From Psychroflexus lacisalsi (GTDB taxonomy: Bacteria > Bacteroidota > Bacteroidia > Flavobacteriales > Flavobacteriaceae), in the NCBI RefSeq assembly GCF_020164495.1, contig NZ_JAIQYZ010000001.1, forward strand, positions 372,001 through 436,000: DNA of 64,000 nt, written 5' to 3'. The translations under genes and the position numbers were made by a program. How positions within the stretch are numbered: position 1 is the stretch's first letter; each line of letters starts with the position of its first letter. Below, in pieces: positions 39,176 through 47,461 of the stretch. Under the pieces are notes generated by a model. That model had not been told where the DNA came from, made no database searches, and saw only the letters and a program-made list of their open reading frames with translations.

Positions 39176-39841
39176 TTATTCTTTGCTTTCTTCTGAGTTG
39201 TCTCCACCTTCAGCAGCAGTTTCTTCTCCTTCTGCTCCTTCTTCAGTTCCTTCTTCGTCTTCATCTTCTTCGTCTTCATCAACTCCGATGAGTGAAACGT
39301 TTCTAGAAGTTCTGACTTGACAAATAACTGTGTTGTCTGGGTGCATGATCTTGTAATCTTTGCTTTCAACAGCAGTAACGTACATTTTTTGTCCAATTTT
39401 CAATGGAGTAACGTTAGCCAAAATAAAGTCAGGAAGATTTTTTGCAAGACCTCTCACAGTCATACGTCTTAAGTTAAATCTTAAAACACCACCATTTTTA
39501 ACTCCTTTAGGAACACCTTCTGAATGAACTGGAATTTCCATCGTAATTTCCTGACCTTCGTGGTACTCGTAGAAATCAATGTGCAGAATTTCATCTGTCA
39601 CAGGGTGGAATTGGATGTCTTGAAGTACAGCATTGGTCTTGTTGCCTTCAAGGTCAACAATTACCGTATGTACATCGGGAGTGTAAATCAACTTGTTGAA
39701 AGACACTTCTGGCGCAGCAAAATGCACGATATTATCCCCCCCGTAAATAACGCAAGGGACCTCTCCAGCATTACGTAAGGCTTTCGTAGCTTTCTTGCCT
39801 ACGCTTTCTCTTTTAGATCCTTTGATCGTAATCGATTTCAT
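39176..39841 (-). CDS. rplY: 50S ribosomal protein L25/general stress protein Ctc
   Basis: Binds 5S rRNA in the large subunit. The 221-residue long (Ctc-type) form begins [20 protein letters not shown], then [20 protein letters not shown] and [17 protein letters not shown]. The second TL5 beta domain follows ([16 protein letters not shown]). The last 35 residues are extremely acidic ([19 protein letters not shown]), a feature seen in Bacteroidota. It sits 27 bases after prs, a conserved pairing in the phylum. Confidence 0.96.
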   Translation of the reverse strand: MKSITIKGSKRESVGKKATKALRNAGEVPCVIYGGDNIVHFAAPEVSFNKLIYTPDVHTVIVDLEGNKTNAVLQDIQFHPVTDEILHIDFYEYHEGQEITMEIPVHSEGVPKGVKNGGVLRFNLRRMTVRGLAKNLPDFILANVTPLKIGQKMYVTAVESKDYKIMHPDNTVICQVRTSRNVSLIGVDEDEEDEDEEGTEEGAEGEETAAEGGDNSEESKE

Positions 39842-39868
39842 AAAAAAATTAAATTAAATTAAATTAAA

Positions 39869-40810
39869 CTACATTAAAAACTTACCGCTGATGGATTTGT
39901 TATAATGGACGGCTTTCATCACATCGGCAAACAAATCAGCACAGCTTAGTACTTTTATTTTTGGACTGTCTTTTTTCAACGGAATACTATCCGTGACAAT
40001 TAATTCTTCTAATTTTGAGTCTTCCAGCTTTTCATAAGCACCTCCTGAAAGTACAGGGTGAGAACAAATAGCTCTTACGCTTTTCGCTCCGCGTTCCATC
40101 ATCAGGTTGGCTGCATGAGTCAAGGTTCCAGCCGTATCAACCATATCATCTGCTAAAACAACATTCTTTCCAGTCACATCACCAATCAATTCCATGTGAG
40201 AAATTTTATTGGCTTTAGCCCTTTGCTTATAGCAAATCACTACATCGCTTTCTAAAAACTTAGAATAGGCGTAAGCTCGTTTTGAACCTCCCATATCTGG
40301 AGAGGCGATCGTAAGATCGTCAAGATTCAAATTTTTCAAATATGGTAAGAAGACGGTTGAAGCAAATAAATGATCCACAGGTTTTTCAAAAAATCCCTGA
40401 ATTTGGTCAGCGTGCAAATCCATCGTGATGATACGGGTAGCTCCAGCTGTTTCTAGCATTTTAGCCACCATTTTGGCAGCAATCGGAACCCTCGGCTTAT
40501 CTTTTCTGTCCTGTCTTGCCCAACCAAAGTACGGCAGTACTGCCGTGATATGTCTTGCTGAAGACCGTTTGGCCGCATCCAGCATCAAGAGCATTTCCAT
40601 CAAATTGTCAGAACTTGGAAACGTAGAGCCAATGATAAAAACTCTTGACCCGCGTACACTCTCTTCAAAAGAAGGTTGAAATTCGCCATCGCTAAAATGC
40701 ATCGTATTGACTTTCCCTAGAGGAATGCCATAAGAATCTGCAATAGATTTAGCTAATACGGTGCTCTGTGAACAAGCAAAAATTTTTGCGACTTTTTCTA
40801 CGTCTGCCAT
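39869..40810 (-). CDS. prs: ribose-phosphate pyrophosphokinase
   Basis: Makes PRPP for nucleotides, histidine and tryptophan. The 313 residues contain SFEESVRGSRVFIIGST, AVLPYFGWARQDRKD, MDLHADQIQGFF (metal-binding site) and the PRPP loop LADDMVDTAGTL. Length is typical. It starts the minus-strand run prs-rplY-pth-ribF-HTTM and shares a 132-base gap with the divergent tRNA-Leu gene. Confidence 0.97.
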   Translation of the reverse strand: MADVEKVAKIFACSQSTVLAKSIADSYGIPLGKVNTMHFSDGEFQPSFEESVRGSRVFIIGSTFPSSDNLMEMLLMLDAAKRSSARHITAVLPYFGWARQDRKDKPRVPIAAKMVAKMLETAGATRIITMDLHADQIQGFFEKPVDHLFASTVFLPYLKNLNLDDLTIASPDMGGSKRAYAYSKFLESDVVICYKQRAKANKISHMELIGDVTGKNVVLADDMVDTAGTLTHAANLMMERGAKSVRAICSHPVLSGGAYEKLEDSKLEELIVTDSIPLKKDSPKIKVLSCADLFADVMKAVHYNKSISGKFLM

Positions 40811-40850
40811 AACTAGTTGACCTTTTGGAGGATATTTGTTTTATGGATTG

Positions 40851-40858
40851 CAAATTTA
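40851..40858 (-). promoter_or_regulatory. -7 box for prs
   Basis: On the reverse strand TAAATTTG fits TANNTTTG exactly, 40 bases before the prs ATG. A clear -33 element at the usual distance is lacking. Confidence 0.45.
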
Positions 40859-40922
40859 GATAAATAATTCAAGTTGGGTATAAATAAGCTTACTATTTTC
40901 TGTGTGTAAAGAAATATTTTTA

Positions 40923-40930
40923 TATTTTTG
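40923..40930 (+). promoter_or_regulatory. -7 box for the tRNA-Leu gene
   Basis: TATTTTTG fits TANNTTTG and ends 12 bases before the first base of the tRNA, a suitable distance for a transcript start just before the gene. Confidence 0.5.
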
Positions 40931-40942
40931 CCATTCCAAATT

Positions 40943-41024
40943 GCCTAGGTGGCGGAATTGGTAGACGCGCTGGATTCAAAACCCAGTATTTTACGATGTG
41001 CGGGTTCGATTCCCGCCCTAGGTA
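40943..41024 (+). tRNA. tRNA-Leu (anticodon CAA)
   Basis: The cloverleaf folds by eye. The acceptor GCCTAGG pairs with CCTAGGT (last pair G-T), discriminator A41024. The D arm carries the class II GGTAGACGC form, and the anticodon loop TTCAAAA gives CAA, reading UUG. There is a long variable arm, and the T arm GCGGG-TTCGATT-CCCGC is perfect. CCA is not encoded. The base pair next to the anticodon loop would be A-C, a mismatch. A terminator follows at 41029. Confidence 0.95.
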
Positions 41025-41028
41025 CTCT

Positions 41029-41060
41029 AAGACCTCTTGAATTTTCAAGAGGTCTTTTAT
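41029..41060 (+). terminator. terminator of the tRNA-Leu transcript
   Basis: AAGACCTCTTGA and TCAAGAGGTCTT form a perfect 12-base stem with an ATTT loop, followed by TTATTTT, five bases after the tRNA. Confidence 0.9.
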
Positions 41061-41102
41061 TTTAAATCAATTTATATATTATTGCTCAACTTCGGGCATG
41101 CT

Positions 41103-41150
41103 CGCCATAGGTACTTTAGATCTCTGAGAAATCGAAGGTCTTTTTTATTA
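41103..41150 (+). repeat. degenerate copy of the tRNA-Leu 3' end and its terminator
   Basis: CGCCATAGGTACTTTAG resembles CGCCCTAGGTACTCTAAG at the tRNA end (41015-41032), and then GATCTCTGAGA, GAAGGTCTTTTTTATTA resembles the terminator. The order is the same, about 85 bases further on. It may be an old attachment-site duplicate or the stump of a second tRNA gene. Confidence 0.45.
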
Positions 41151-41283
41151 CACGCAAAGATCGCCAAATCCAAAAACGCCAAGTAGCGCAAAGAACAACA
41201 GTACATTCTTTGCGGTCTTTGTGAAAAGCTTAGCGCTCTTTGCGTGAAATGCCTTGTTTTTTTATTCTGAACTTACTCCTGCT
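41151..41283. repeat. CGCAAAGA inverted repeat element, copy 1
   Basis: CACGCAAAGA at 41151-41160 and TCTTTGCGTG at 41237-41246 are perfect inverted arms; inside them GCAAAGAA (41188-41195) and TTCTTTGC (41206-41213) form a second pair. The following TTTTTTTATTCTGAACTTAC has a partner at 42274-42337. No coding frame fits, so it is a dispersed non-coding element. Confidence 0.6.
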
Positions 41284-41300
41284 AGTTTAAAAGCTCTTAA

Positions 41301-41383
41301 ATACATTGCTTAACGCCCTGTAGCTAACTATAAGCTTCAAAGCGATAGAGGTATTCATGGAGAGGTGTGTTAAAGTGAGATGA
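41301..41383 (+). repeat. diverged relic, similar to 4173-4266 (reverse)
   Basis: Starts ATACATTGCTTAA, continues with AAGCTTCAAAGCGATAGAGG and GGAGAGGTGTG, and ends TGAGATGA. The same words occur in the same order on the reverse strand at 4266-4173. It directly follows the CGCAAAGA element, so the two may be parts of one longer unit. Confidence 0.4.
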
Positions 41384-41595
41384 GCAGTTTAATTATTCCA
41401 AAGTGATTCTTACTTAGTTAAAAATGCCCTATTCAAAAATTTAAAGCAATCGGTTGTTATTGGTTCAATAAGATCATTTTTAATCGTTATATTTATTTGT
41501 GATTTTAAAAATAATTTTACTTTTACGTACACTTAAAAATTGAGCAATTTCAATCATCAAAGACTAACAAATCTTACTCATTCAAAATTTAAATT

Positions 41596-42030
41596 ATGAA
41601 AAGAATTATTTTACTAATTGCTGTCGCATTTGTTTTCTCTACAAGTTTAACAAGCTGTGGAGTAATGTTTGGAGGCAGTAAATACCAAGGGACTATTATT
41701 GCAAAAGACCATCCCGATGCAGACATCTATGTTGATGGTCAGAAATTAGGAAATGGAACAGCAACTAAATTATTTGCGAGAAACAAACCATTAGTAGTGA
41801 CCTTAGAAGAAGAAGGTTGTGATTCTCAAACTTTAACCTATGATAAGTCATTCAGAACAGGAAACTTTATCTTAAGTGCTCTAACTTAGGGAATCATAGG
41901 AATTGGAGTTGATTTAGGAACAGGAGCTTCTTACAAACCAGATCATAATGGGAATATCAATATTGATAAATTAAGTACGAATAACTTCACTTTTAATGCA
42001 GACTACTCTAGGTGTAAAAAACCTGAATAA
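41596..42030 (+). pseudogene. small PEGA-like lipoprotein gene interrupted by an in-frame TAG
   Basis: The first 97 codons give a lipoprotein signal (lipobox ending at Cys21, TSLTSC) and a PEGA-type beta domain (ADIYVDGQKLGNGTATKLF, KPLVVTLEEEGCDSQTL). The frame meets TAG at 41887-41889 and then stays open in the same frame for 46 more codons (GIIGIGVDLGTGASYKPDHN to SRCKKPE) up to TAA at 42028-42030. The stop sits where related proteins have a hydrophobic or Trp residue (TGG to TAG is one change). Either a truncated lipoprotein is made or the gene is dead. A terminator follows at 42085. Confidence 0.8.
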
Positions 42031-42084
42031 CGACTAAATCTAGTATTAAATAGATTTTAATTGCTCAATTTAATCATAGATTCT

Positions 42085-42106
42085 AAGCCCTAACAAGGGC
42101 TTTTTT
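42085..42106 (+). terminator. terminator after the lipoprotein pseudogene
   Basis: AAGCCCT and AGGGCTT with a four-base loop and a run of T, 55 bases after the last stop codon. Confidence 0.75.
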
Positions 42107-42273
42107 AATTTGATAAAGAAATCTGCAAACAATTTAGTGAAAATTTGAGTTAATACCTAAGTTTGGGGAAATCCAATCTGGTGATTAAACTCCCCCAATA
42201 AAACTGGTTTTCCATTTTTTTTTGTAAAGATTCCTAAGGTAAAACACGAAGTACTTCAATCAAGCTTTTGTGA

Positions 42274-42361
42274 CTTTTGCGAAAAACTTGGCTCACTTAG
42301 CGTAATACGTCATTTTTTTATCCTGTATTTATTCCTGAATAAGTTTGGGCAAGCTCGCCCC
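42274..42361 (+). repeat. CGCAAAGA element tail, copy 2
   Basis: TTTTGCGAAAAACTTGGCTCACTTAGCG followed by TTTTTTTATCCTGTATTTATTCCTG parallels 41217-41283 (TTTGTGAAAAGCTTAGCG and TTTTTTTATTCTGAACTTACTCCTG). The trailing GGGCAAGCTCGCCC echoes GGGCATGCTCGCC at 41095-41107. Confidence 0.45.
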
Positions 42362-42436
42362 AGGAAAACAAGACCAATGATAAAACGGAGTTTTTAAATT
42401 TTAAATATTTCTGTTTTTATTCTGTTATTTTAGCGT

Positions 42437-43555
42437 TTGACTGTATCAGCAAGCAAAGTGAATCAAACCATCAATCATAATTTCAGGAATAGTGTTCTCA
42501 GGTTAACCCTTTTATTTTGGATCATCTTCAAACTGATGTCCATTAATTTATGGTGGTCTTTGGAACGAACTTTCCCAGAATTACCAGTATTCGATTTCCT
42601 GAGTCTAATCCCTTCTGGAACTTCAGACGGTCTGGTAATCCTAAGTATTATCCTGTTGATAGTAGCAGTTATCCAACCCAAGCGAATTCTTCTTATTTTA
42701 ATATTTGGACTCGAGGTTTTTCTGATGAGTTTAGACCAAATGCGATGGCAGCCCACCATTTTTCAATTTATGGTGACTATAGCCATTGGGGTTTTACAGC
42801 CTAAACGCTTCAAATTTTACTTTCTGTTTTTATTATCGGTTACTTACATTTTTAGTGGATTGCATAAATTGAATTTAGGATTTATCAACTTTATGTGGGG
42901 GAGGTTCATTCTTATCGATTTACTTGGAATTTCTCCAGAGGTTGCTTTTCATCGAGGAGTAAAAGCAATTGGTTTAATATTGCCTGTAATTGAAATATTA
43001 GCTGGTCTGCTTATTTGGACTAGACATAGGAAAATTGGTTGGTCACTTTTAATAGTCATGCATCTACTCCTTTTATTGGCTTTAGGCCCGCTGGGGACCA
43101 ATTTCAATTCGATCATCTGGCCCTGGAATGTGCTTATGTTTGTATTCGCTATTTTATATATGAAGGACGAGCCATTGACTTTCCGTCTCAACTATTTTCA
43201 AAATTTTACAGGAGGAGTTCTGGTGCTTGTTTTAGCAATACTACCGATTTCGAGTTTTTTTGGTAAACATTCTCCCCTTTTATCTTTTAGTCTATATAGC
43301 GGAAATTCAGATTATTTATATGTGCATTCCAGTTGTCTTGATCTTGAAAAGTCATCATTTAAAACTATAAATTATAACAACAAAACCTACAGAAATGTTT
43401 TCGATTGGTCCATGACAGAACTAAATATTCCGATGGTTCCTCATCAGCCAGTATTTCAGGATTTTAAACACTACTTTAATAAGCAGTGTTCAGCTCATTC
43501 AGAATTTTTAATCAGATCATATCCTTACAAACTAGAACAAACCTTAGATTTCTGA
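42437..43555 (+). CDS. integral membrane protein, HTTM/DoxX-like, function unknown
   Basis: A 372-residue protein with about nine hydrophobic segments and short loops (SGLHKLNLGFINFMWG, LIWTRHRKIGW, LGPLGTNFNSIIWPW). The pattern of helices with a His-rich loop near residue 145 is like the HTTM and DoxX groups, but the similarity is weak. A soluble tail after residue 290 carries two cysteines. The longest frame opens with TTG at 42437; GTG at 42458 or a later ATG (42537) are alternatives. It sits alone behind the repeat-rich tRNA region and may be an accessory gene. Confidence 0.7.
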   Translation: MTVSASKVNQTINHNFRNSVLRLTLLFWIIFKLMSINLWWSLERTFPELPVFDFLSLIPSGTSDGLVILSIILLIVAVIQPKRILLILIFGLEVFLMSLDQMRWQPTIFQFMVTIAIGVLQPKRFKFYFLFLLSVTYIFSGLHKLNLGFINFMWGRFILIDLLGISPEVAFHRGVKAIGLILPVIEILAGLLIWTRHRKIGWSLLIVMHLLLLLALGPLGTNFNSIIWPWNVLMFVFAILYMKDEPLTFRLNYFQNFTGGVLVLVLAILPISSFFGKHSPLLSFSLYSGNSDYLYVHSSCLDLEKSSFKTINYNNKTYRNVFDWSMTELNIPMVPHQPVFQDFKHYFNKQCSAHSEFLIRSYPYKLEQTLDF

Positions 43556-43596
43556 AATGAATCCTGAATATAGACTAAAGTAGAATGTAAATAGTT

Positions 43597-46017
43597 TTAA
43601 TTCAAGTCAGCATTATCATCTAATTTGATATGTTGCACATCTTGTATCAATATACCATTATCAGAAATACCCTGGATGATGAGTTGATAGTCGACCTCGG
43701 GTTTTTTGATTTTGAAGTAGATTTCTCCCTTGGAATTTGATTTTAATAAAGGTTTCCAATCTATAACGCCATAACTTTGAAAGAAGTCGTCGTATTCATT
43801 ACTGAATTTAGGAATGTAATATTTTTTCTGCTGGCTAAAAGCGACCGGATAGTTAAATTTCTGGGGCCTAATGGTTTGAGAATCTTCATAGATTGAAGTG
43901 AATTTGGAGTAGATCCTTATGCTTCCATCGAAGTCCATAAAGCCGCCACCCATGCCATTCATGTTTATATCTACATAATCAACCAAATCCAATGGATATT
44001 GAAAGAAAAATGAATTATTCATGGGCATATCATCAAGGTACAATTGCATGATACCCTTTTGACCTGGTCCCGAGCTTCTTCCTTCTAGGCCAGTTGGAGT
44101 TCCTAAAGAATTCTGAAAACCATTAATAACTGTCATACTTCCCTGGGATTCTTCTGCTCTAATTCCAGGTTGATTACTGAGATAATTTGCTAAGGTTCTA
44201 AAAAGAGTGATATCTTCATAATCTACAACTTTTATTTTTCCCCATACTTTTTCCTTGCTTAGCTCACGCTCGCGTTGCTTCACTTTGTCGACTTTCTTTT
44301 CAATCAGGACTTCATCGAGAATTTCTCTACCTTCTTCAAAAAAGACAACGGGTTGCTCCAGATTAATATTGGGAGCATTTTCCTTCAGATCTGGTTGGAC
44401 GTAAGGCGAATTTGTATATAAATCTGGAAAGGCATTAGGTGAAAATCGGACAAATAAGTTGGCAGGTAACAATCTATTTCCATCAACTCTGGATATTTTG
44501 AGTTCACTCTCTGTGGTGTGAAAGAAATCATCGACAATAAACGACTCTTTATTTCCGGGCACGTTGATCCTCTGAGGTGCTCTTGTGCTGGTGGCATGAA
44601 TCAAAAAATCCTGATTCTTTTTATCAGGTTTGTTTAAAACAGCTTCAATCTTAAGTAAATCTTCATACTGGTAGGTTATTTTCAAATCTTTATTAAAGAC
44701 AAAATTCCAGTCGTACGTACTCCATCCTTGGGTGATAAGGAGATTGTCAAGCTCTCTTATTTTATGCTTATCAATTTCATTGAAGTACCAATCGGCTTGT
44801 TGGACAACACCTTTAATATGTGGTTGTAATAAAAGATAAGAAGTGATAGAGTGATTGTTTTGATCGGATAATGAAAATTTCGGTAACACCGAGACACTTA
44901 CTTTTATACTATCTAAAGCTTGCTTTGTTTTCAATTGGATCTCGATAGAATCTGATGAAGCTTTGACATTAGGACTCTCGAATGTTGTTTTGGGAAGATT
45001 GTTGTAATTAAAGAATATGCGCTCAGCAATTATATTATTCTTAGAATTAAACAACGTGACCGTATTGATGCCTGGAGGAAAATCTTTGAGATTGAACAAA
45101 AAAGGAATAGAAAATTTATCGTTAAAATCTATATCATACATCTTGCTTTCTGTCAAATTATGAAGCAGCAGGGAATAGGTTTCATTTTTTAATGATCTAG
45201 AACTTTCTGGATTGGTTTTCACCAACAGTCTAAGTTCTTCCTGAGTTGTGATTGCCGATAGAATAATTCCATTTCTTTCTACAGGCACATTTAGTTCAAA
45301 GTTTTTAGACTGAACTCCGGGGTAGGAAACTTCTGCTTTATAAGCGACTCCTGTTTCGGGGATAAAAGAAAATTTACCTATACCAAAGCGGTTAAGCTTG
45401 CATTGAGCTAGTTCTTTATTCTTATCATTTACTATTCGAATTTCTGCATTTGCTATACCCTTACCATCCTGCTTTTTAGCGATGACACCAACTGTATTTA
45501 TAACCCCATTCAATAAGTGACCGCTTTCTGGCAGAAACTGAAGGTCTATATTCTCAGTAGATGTACTGGCAATATTCTCATCACTACTTTCTGCTTCAAT
45601 AATTTTAATGTTTTCTACAAAGTAATTTTGTTCTTTGAAGTTTCTCATCCAATTGGTGAACGCACTGATGGTATAATTTCCTACGGTAAACAATGAATCT
45701 ACTCGGATGGTATTTGAAGAAGTACCATCTTCAACCAGAACGAGTTTTTCTTTTACTACTTTATTTTTATCGTCTTTAATTATAATATAAAGGTTAGTTG
45801 CTTCGGATGGTTTTAAATTTTGCTTATTTACAACATAGGCGGTAAATGCTATTTGCTCACCTTCCAAATAAGTGGATTTATTTAGATGCAGATAGGCGAT
45901 CTCACGAGGAATTTCGTCATGCTCTTTAATTTTTTCCATTAAAGTAAACTGATCCACCTGGGCGTTGGAACTGATAAAAAATAAGATTGAAATACTAAAA
46001 AACAAAAGTTTTTTCAT
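43597..46017 (-). CDS. secreted MG2-type beta-sandwich protein with a TonB-plug-like domain
   Basis: Counting from the ATG at 46017, the 806 residues begin with a signal peptide (LLFFSISILFFISSNAQ). The N-terminal region IAYLHLNKSTYLEGEQIAF is the macroglobulin MG2 pattern, and further beta-sandwich repeats follow to about residue 540. A TonB-receptor plug-like segment follows near residues 610-715 (TLFRTLANYLSNQPGIRAEE, GIMQLYLDDMPMNNSFF, VDYVDINMNG). There is no 22-strand barrel after it. Such proteins are common in Flavobacteriia without a known role. An extra 19 residues from 46074 would hide the signal peptide, so the later start is chosen. Confidence 0.8.
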   Translation of the reverse strand: MKKLLFFSISILFFISSNAQVDQFTLMEKIKEHDEIPREIAYLHLNKSTYLEGEQIAFTAYVVNKQNLKPSEATNLYIIIKDDKNKVVKEKLVLVEDGTSSNTIRVDSLFTVGNYTISAFTNWMRNFKEQNYFVENIKIIEAESSDENIASTSTENIDLQFLPESGHLLNGVINTVGVIAKKQDGKGIANAEIRIVNDKNKELAQCKLNRFGIGKFSFIPETGVAYKAEVSYPGVQSKNFELNVPVERNGIILSAITTQEELRLLVKTNPESSRSLKNETYSLLLHNLTESKMYDIDFNDKFSIPFLFNLKDFPPGINTVTLFNSKNNIIAERIFFNYNNLPKTTFESPNVKASSDSIEIQLKTKQALDSIKVSVSVLPKFSLSDQNNHSITSYLLLQPHIKGVVQQADWYFNEIDKHKIRELDNLLITQGWSTYDWNFVFNKDLKITYQYEDLLKIEAVLNKPDKKNQDFLIHATSTRAPQRINVPGNKESFIVDDFFHTTESELKISRVDGNRLLPANLFVRFSPNAFPDLYTNSPYVQPDLKENAPNINLEQPVVFFEEGREILDEVLIEKKVDKVKQRERELSKEKVWGKIKVVDYEDITLFRTLANYLSNQPGIRAEESQGSMTVINGFQNSLGTPTGLEGRSSGPGQKGIMQLYLDDMPMNNSFFFQYPLDLVDYVDINMNGMGGGFMDFDGSIRIYSKFTSIYEDSQTIRPQKFNYPVAFSQQKKYYIPKFSNEYDDFFQSYGVIDWKPLLKSNSKGEIYFKIKKPEVDYQLIIQGISDNGILIQDVQHIKLDDNADLN

Positions 46018-46303
46018 GATGGGTAGAGTAGGATTAGTCCAATCAATAATAACGAATATCCTTAAAATCATCATATAATTTATGTTAACTTTAGTAAGCT
46101 AAACTCTAAAATTTCAGTAAAAATTTTGATTCAATCACAATGAGAATGCTTTAAGGCTCAATGGTTCAACTTTCCCAAATCTTGAAATAACAGAAAGCCA
46201 CTAACTTTAGTTTAATTTTAATATCAAATTAAAGCTGATCGCTTAAGTTTGAACAAATTCAAGACAAATAGTCTAAAATTCTATCTAAATCAAACTCAAT
46301 AGT

Positions 46304-47305
46304 ATGCCAATCACAACAACCATAAATCTAAAGAATAGACCTGTTGGAACTCCAAAATTATCAGACTTTGAGTTTATAACTTCAGAAGTTCCAGAATTGA
46401 AGGAGGGTGAAGTTTTACTCAAAACCACCTACGTTTCTGTAGATCCGTATCTGCGAGGCAGAATGATGGATGCTGAATCTTATATCGAGCCCTTCGAGCT
46501 TGATAAGCCTATCGTTTCAGGTTGCGTCGCAGAAGTGATAGAGTCGAAGTCTTCTGACTTAACCACAGGTGATTTTGTCACTGGAATGATGGAGTGGAAG
46601 GAGAAGCAAGTGGTTGACGCCAAACTTGTGAAAAAAGTCAACCCAAATCATGCTCCACTTTCAGCCTATCTTGGGATTTTAGGCATGACCGGTCTTACTG
46701 CTTATTTTGGACTTACCGATATAGGGAAACCTAAAAAAGGAGAGACTCTTGTGGTTTCCGGAGCTGCAGGTGCTGTAGGAACTGTTGTCGGACAAATAGG
46801 AAAACTACTCGGAATGCGTGTGGTTGGTATCGCTGGCACCGATGAAAAAATCAACTTGATCAAATCTGACTATGGCTACGATGAGGGTATCAATTACAAA
46901 ACTACAGAAAACATGACTCAGGTCATCTCTGAAGCCTGTCCCAACGGTGTTGATGTTTATTATGATAATGTAGGAGGCGAGATTTCTGAAGCGGTGCTTT
47001 ACAACATCAACAAATTTTCAAGGACTGTAGTTTGTGGAGCGATTTCGGTATATAACAAAACTGAATTACCGAAAAGTACCAGCGTTCAGCCGTTTTTGAT
47101 CAAGAAAAGTTCTTTGATGAAAGGCTTTGTCATTTTTGATTATAAAGACAGACACCCAGAAGGTATAAAACAACTAGCAGAATGGCTTCAGGAAGGGAAG
47201 CTTAAGTATGAAGAAACTATAGTAGAAGGGTTTGATAACATCCCGCAGGCTTTTTTAGACTTATTTGAAGGCAAAAATAAAGGGAAAATGTTGGTCAAGG
47301 TTTAA
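46304..47305 (+). CDS. NADP-dependent oxidoreductase, MDR family (CurA/prostaglandin reductase-like)
   Basis: A 333-residue zinc-free medium-chain reductase: LKNRPVGTPKLSDFEF at the start, YVSVDPYLRGRMMDAESY, the nucleotide loop VSGAAGAVGTVVGQIGKLLG (about 145-165) and VDVYYDNVGGEISEAVLYNI. All fit the leukotriene B4 12-hydroxydehydrogenase-like enzymes that reduce enones, with NADPH as donor. A single gene divergent from the MG2-type protein. Confidence 0.93.
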   Translation: MPITTTINLKNRPVGTPKLSDFEFITSEVPELKEGEVLLKTTYVSVDPYLRGRMMDAESYIEPFELDKPIVSGCVAEVIESKSSDLTTGDFVTGMMEWKEKQVVDAKLVKKVNPNHAPLSAYLGILGMTGLTAYFGLTDIGKPKKGETLVVSGAAGAVGTVVGQIGKLLGMRVVGIAGTDEKINLIKSDYGYDEGINYKTTENMTQVISEACPNGVDVYYDNVGGEISEAVLYNINKFSRTVVCGAISVYNKTELPKSTSVQPFLIKKSSLMKGFVIFDYKDRHPEGIKQLAEWLQEGKLKYEETIVEGFDNIPQAFLDLFEGKNKGKMLVKV

Positions 47306-47439
47306 GAGGTTGATGAGAAATCCTCTAATTTACAAGGGGCTGTTTTTCACTTTATGACAATCAAAGTCTTTAGGTATTTTTCCAAAGGAAATAGTTTCGA
47401 AATACCACTTGTTTCAATGTTAAATTAGAAATCTGAAAA

Positions 47440-47461
47440 AGCTCTGAAGGAGAGCTGATTT
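47440..47461 (-). terminator. terminator downstream of the patatin gene
   Basis: AGCTCT and AGAGCT are inverted arms with a five-base loop. On the reverse strand a TTTTTC run follows. It lies just past the end of the patatin gene. Confidence 0.6.

Larger units (their letters stand above)
41025..41595. other. intergenic region after tRNA-Leu with several repeats
   Basis: The 571 bases have no convincing reading frame. They hold the tRNA terminator (41029-41060), a degenerate copy of the tRNA 3' end plus terminator (41103-41150), an inverted CGCAAAGA repeat (41151-41246) whose tail recurs at 42274-42337, and a relic like 4173-4266 (41301-41383). About 200 bases before the lipoprotein pseudogene show nothing recognisable. 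Confidence 0.6.
42031..42436. other. intergenic region with terminator and repeat copy
   Basis: The 406 bases hold a terminator (42085-42106), a second copy of the CGCAAAGA-element tail (42274-42337) and GGGCAAGCTCGCCC (42348-42361), which resembles GGGCATGCTCGCC at 41095-41107. No gene is seen. Confidence 0.6.

Noticed and set aside
39176-39396. Overlapping reading frame on the same strand as rplY with many Lys and Glu
   Set aside because: It is an out-of-frame shadow of the acidic rplY tail.
41596-41889. A complete 97-residue lipoprotein
   Set aside because: The open frame after TAG is long, in the same phase and composition, so a longer original protein is more likely.
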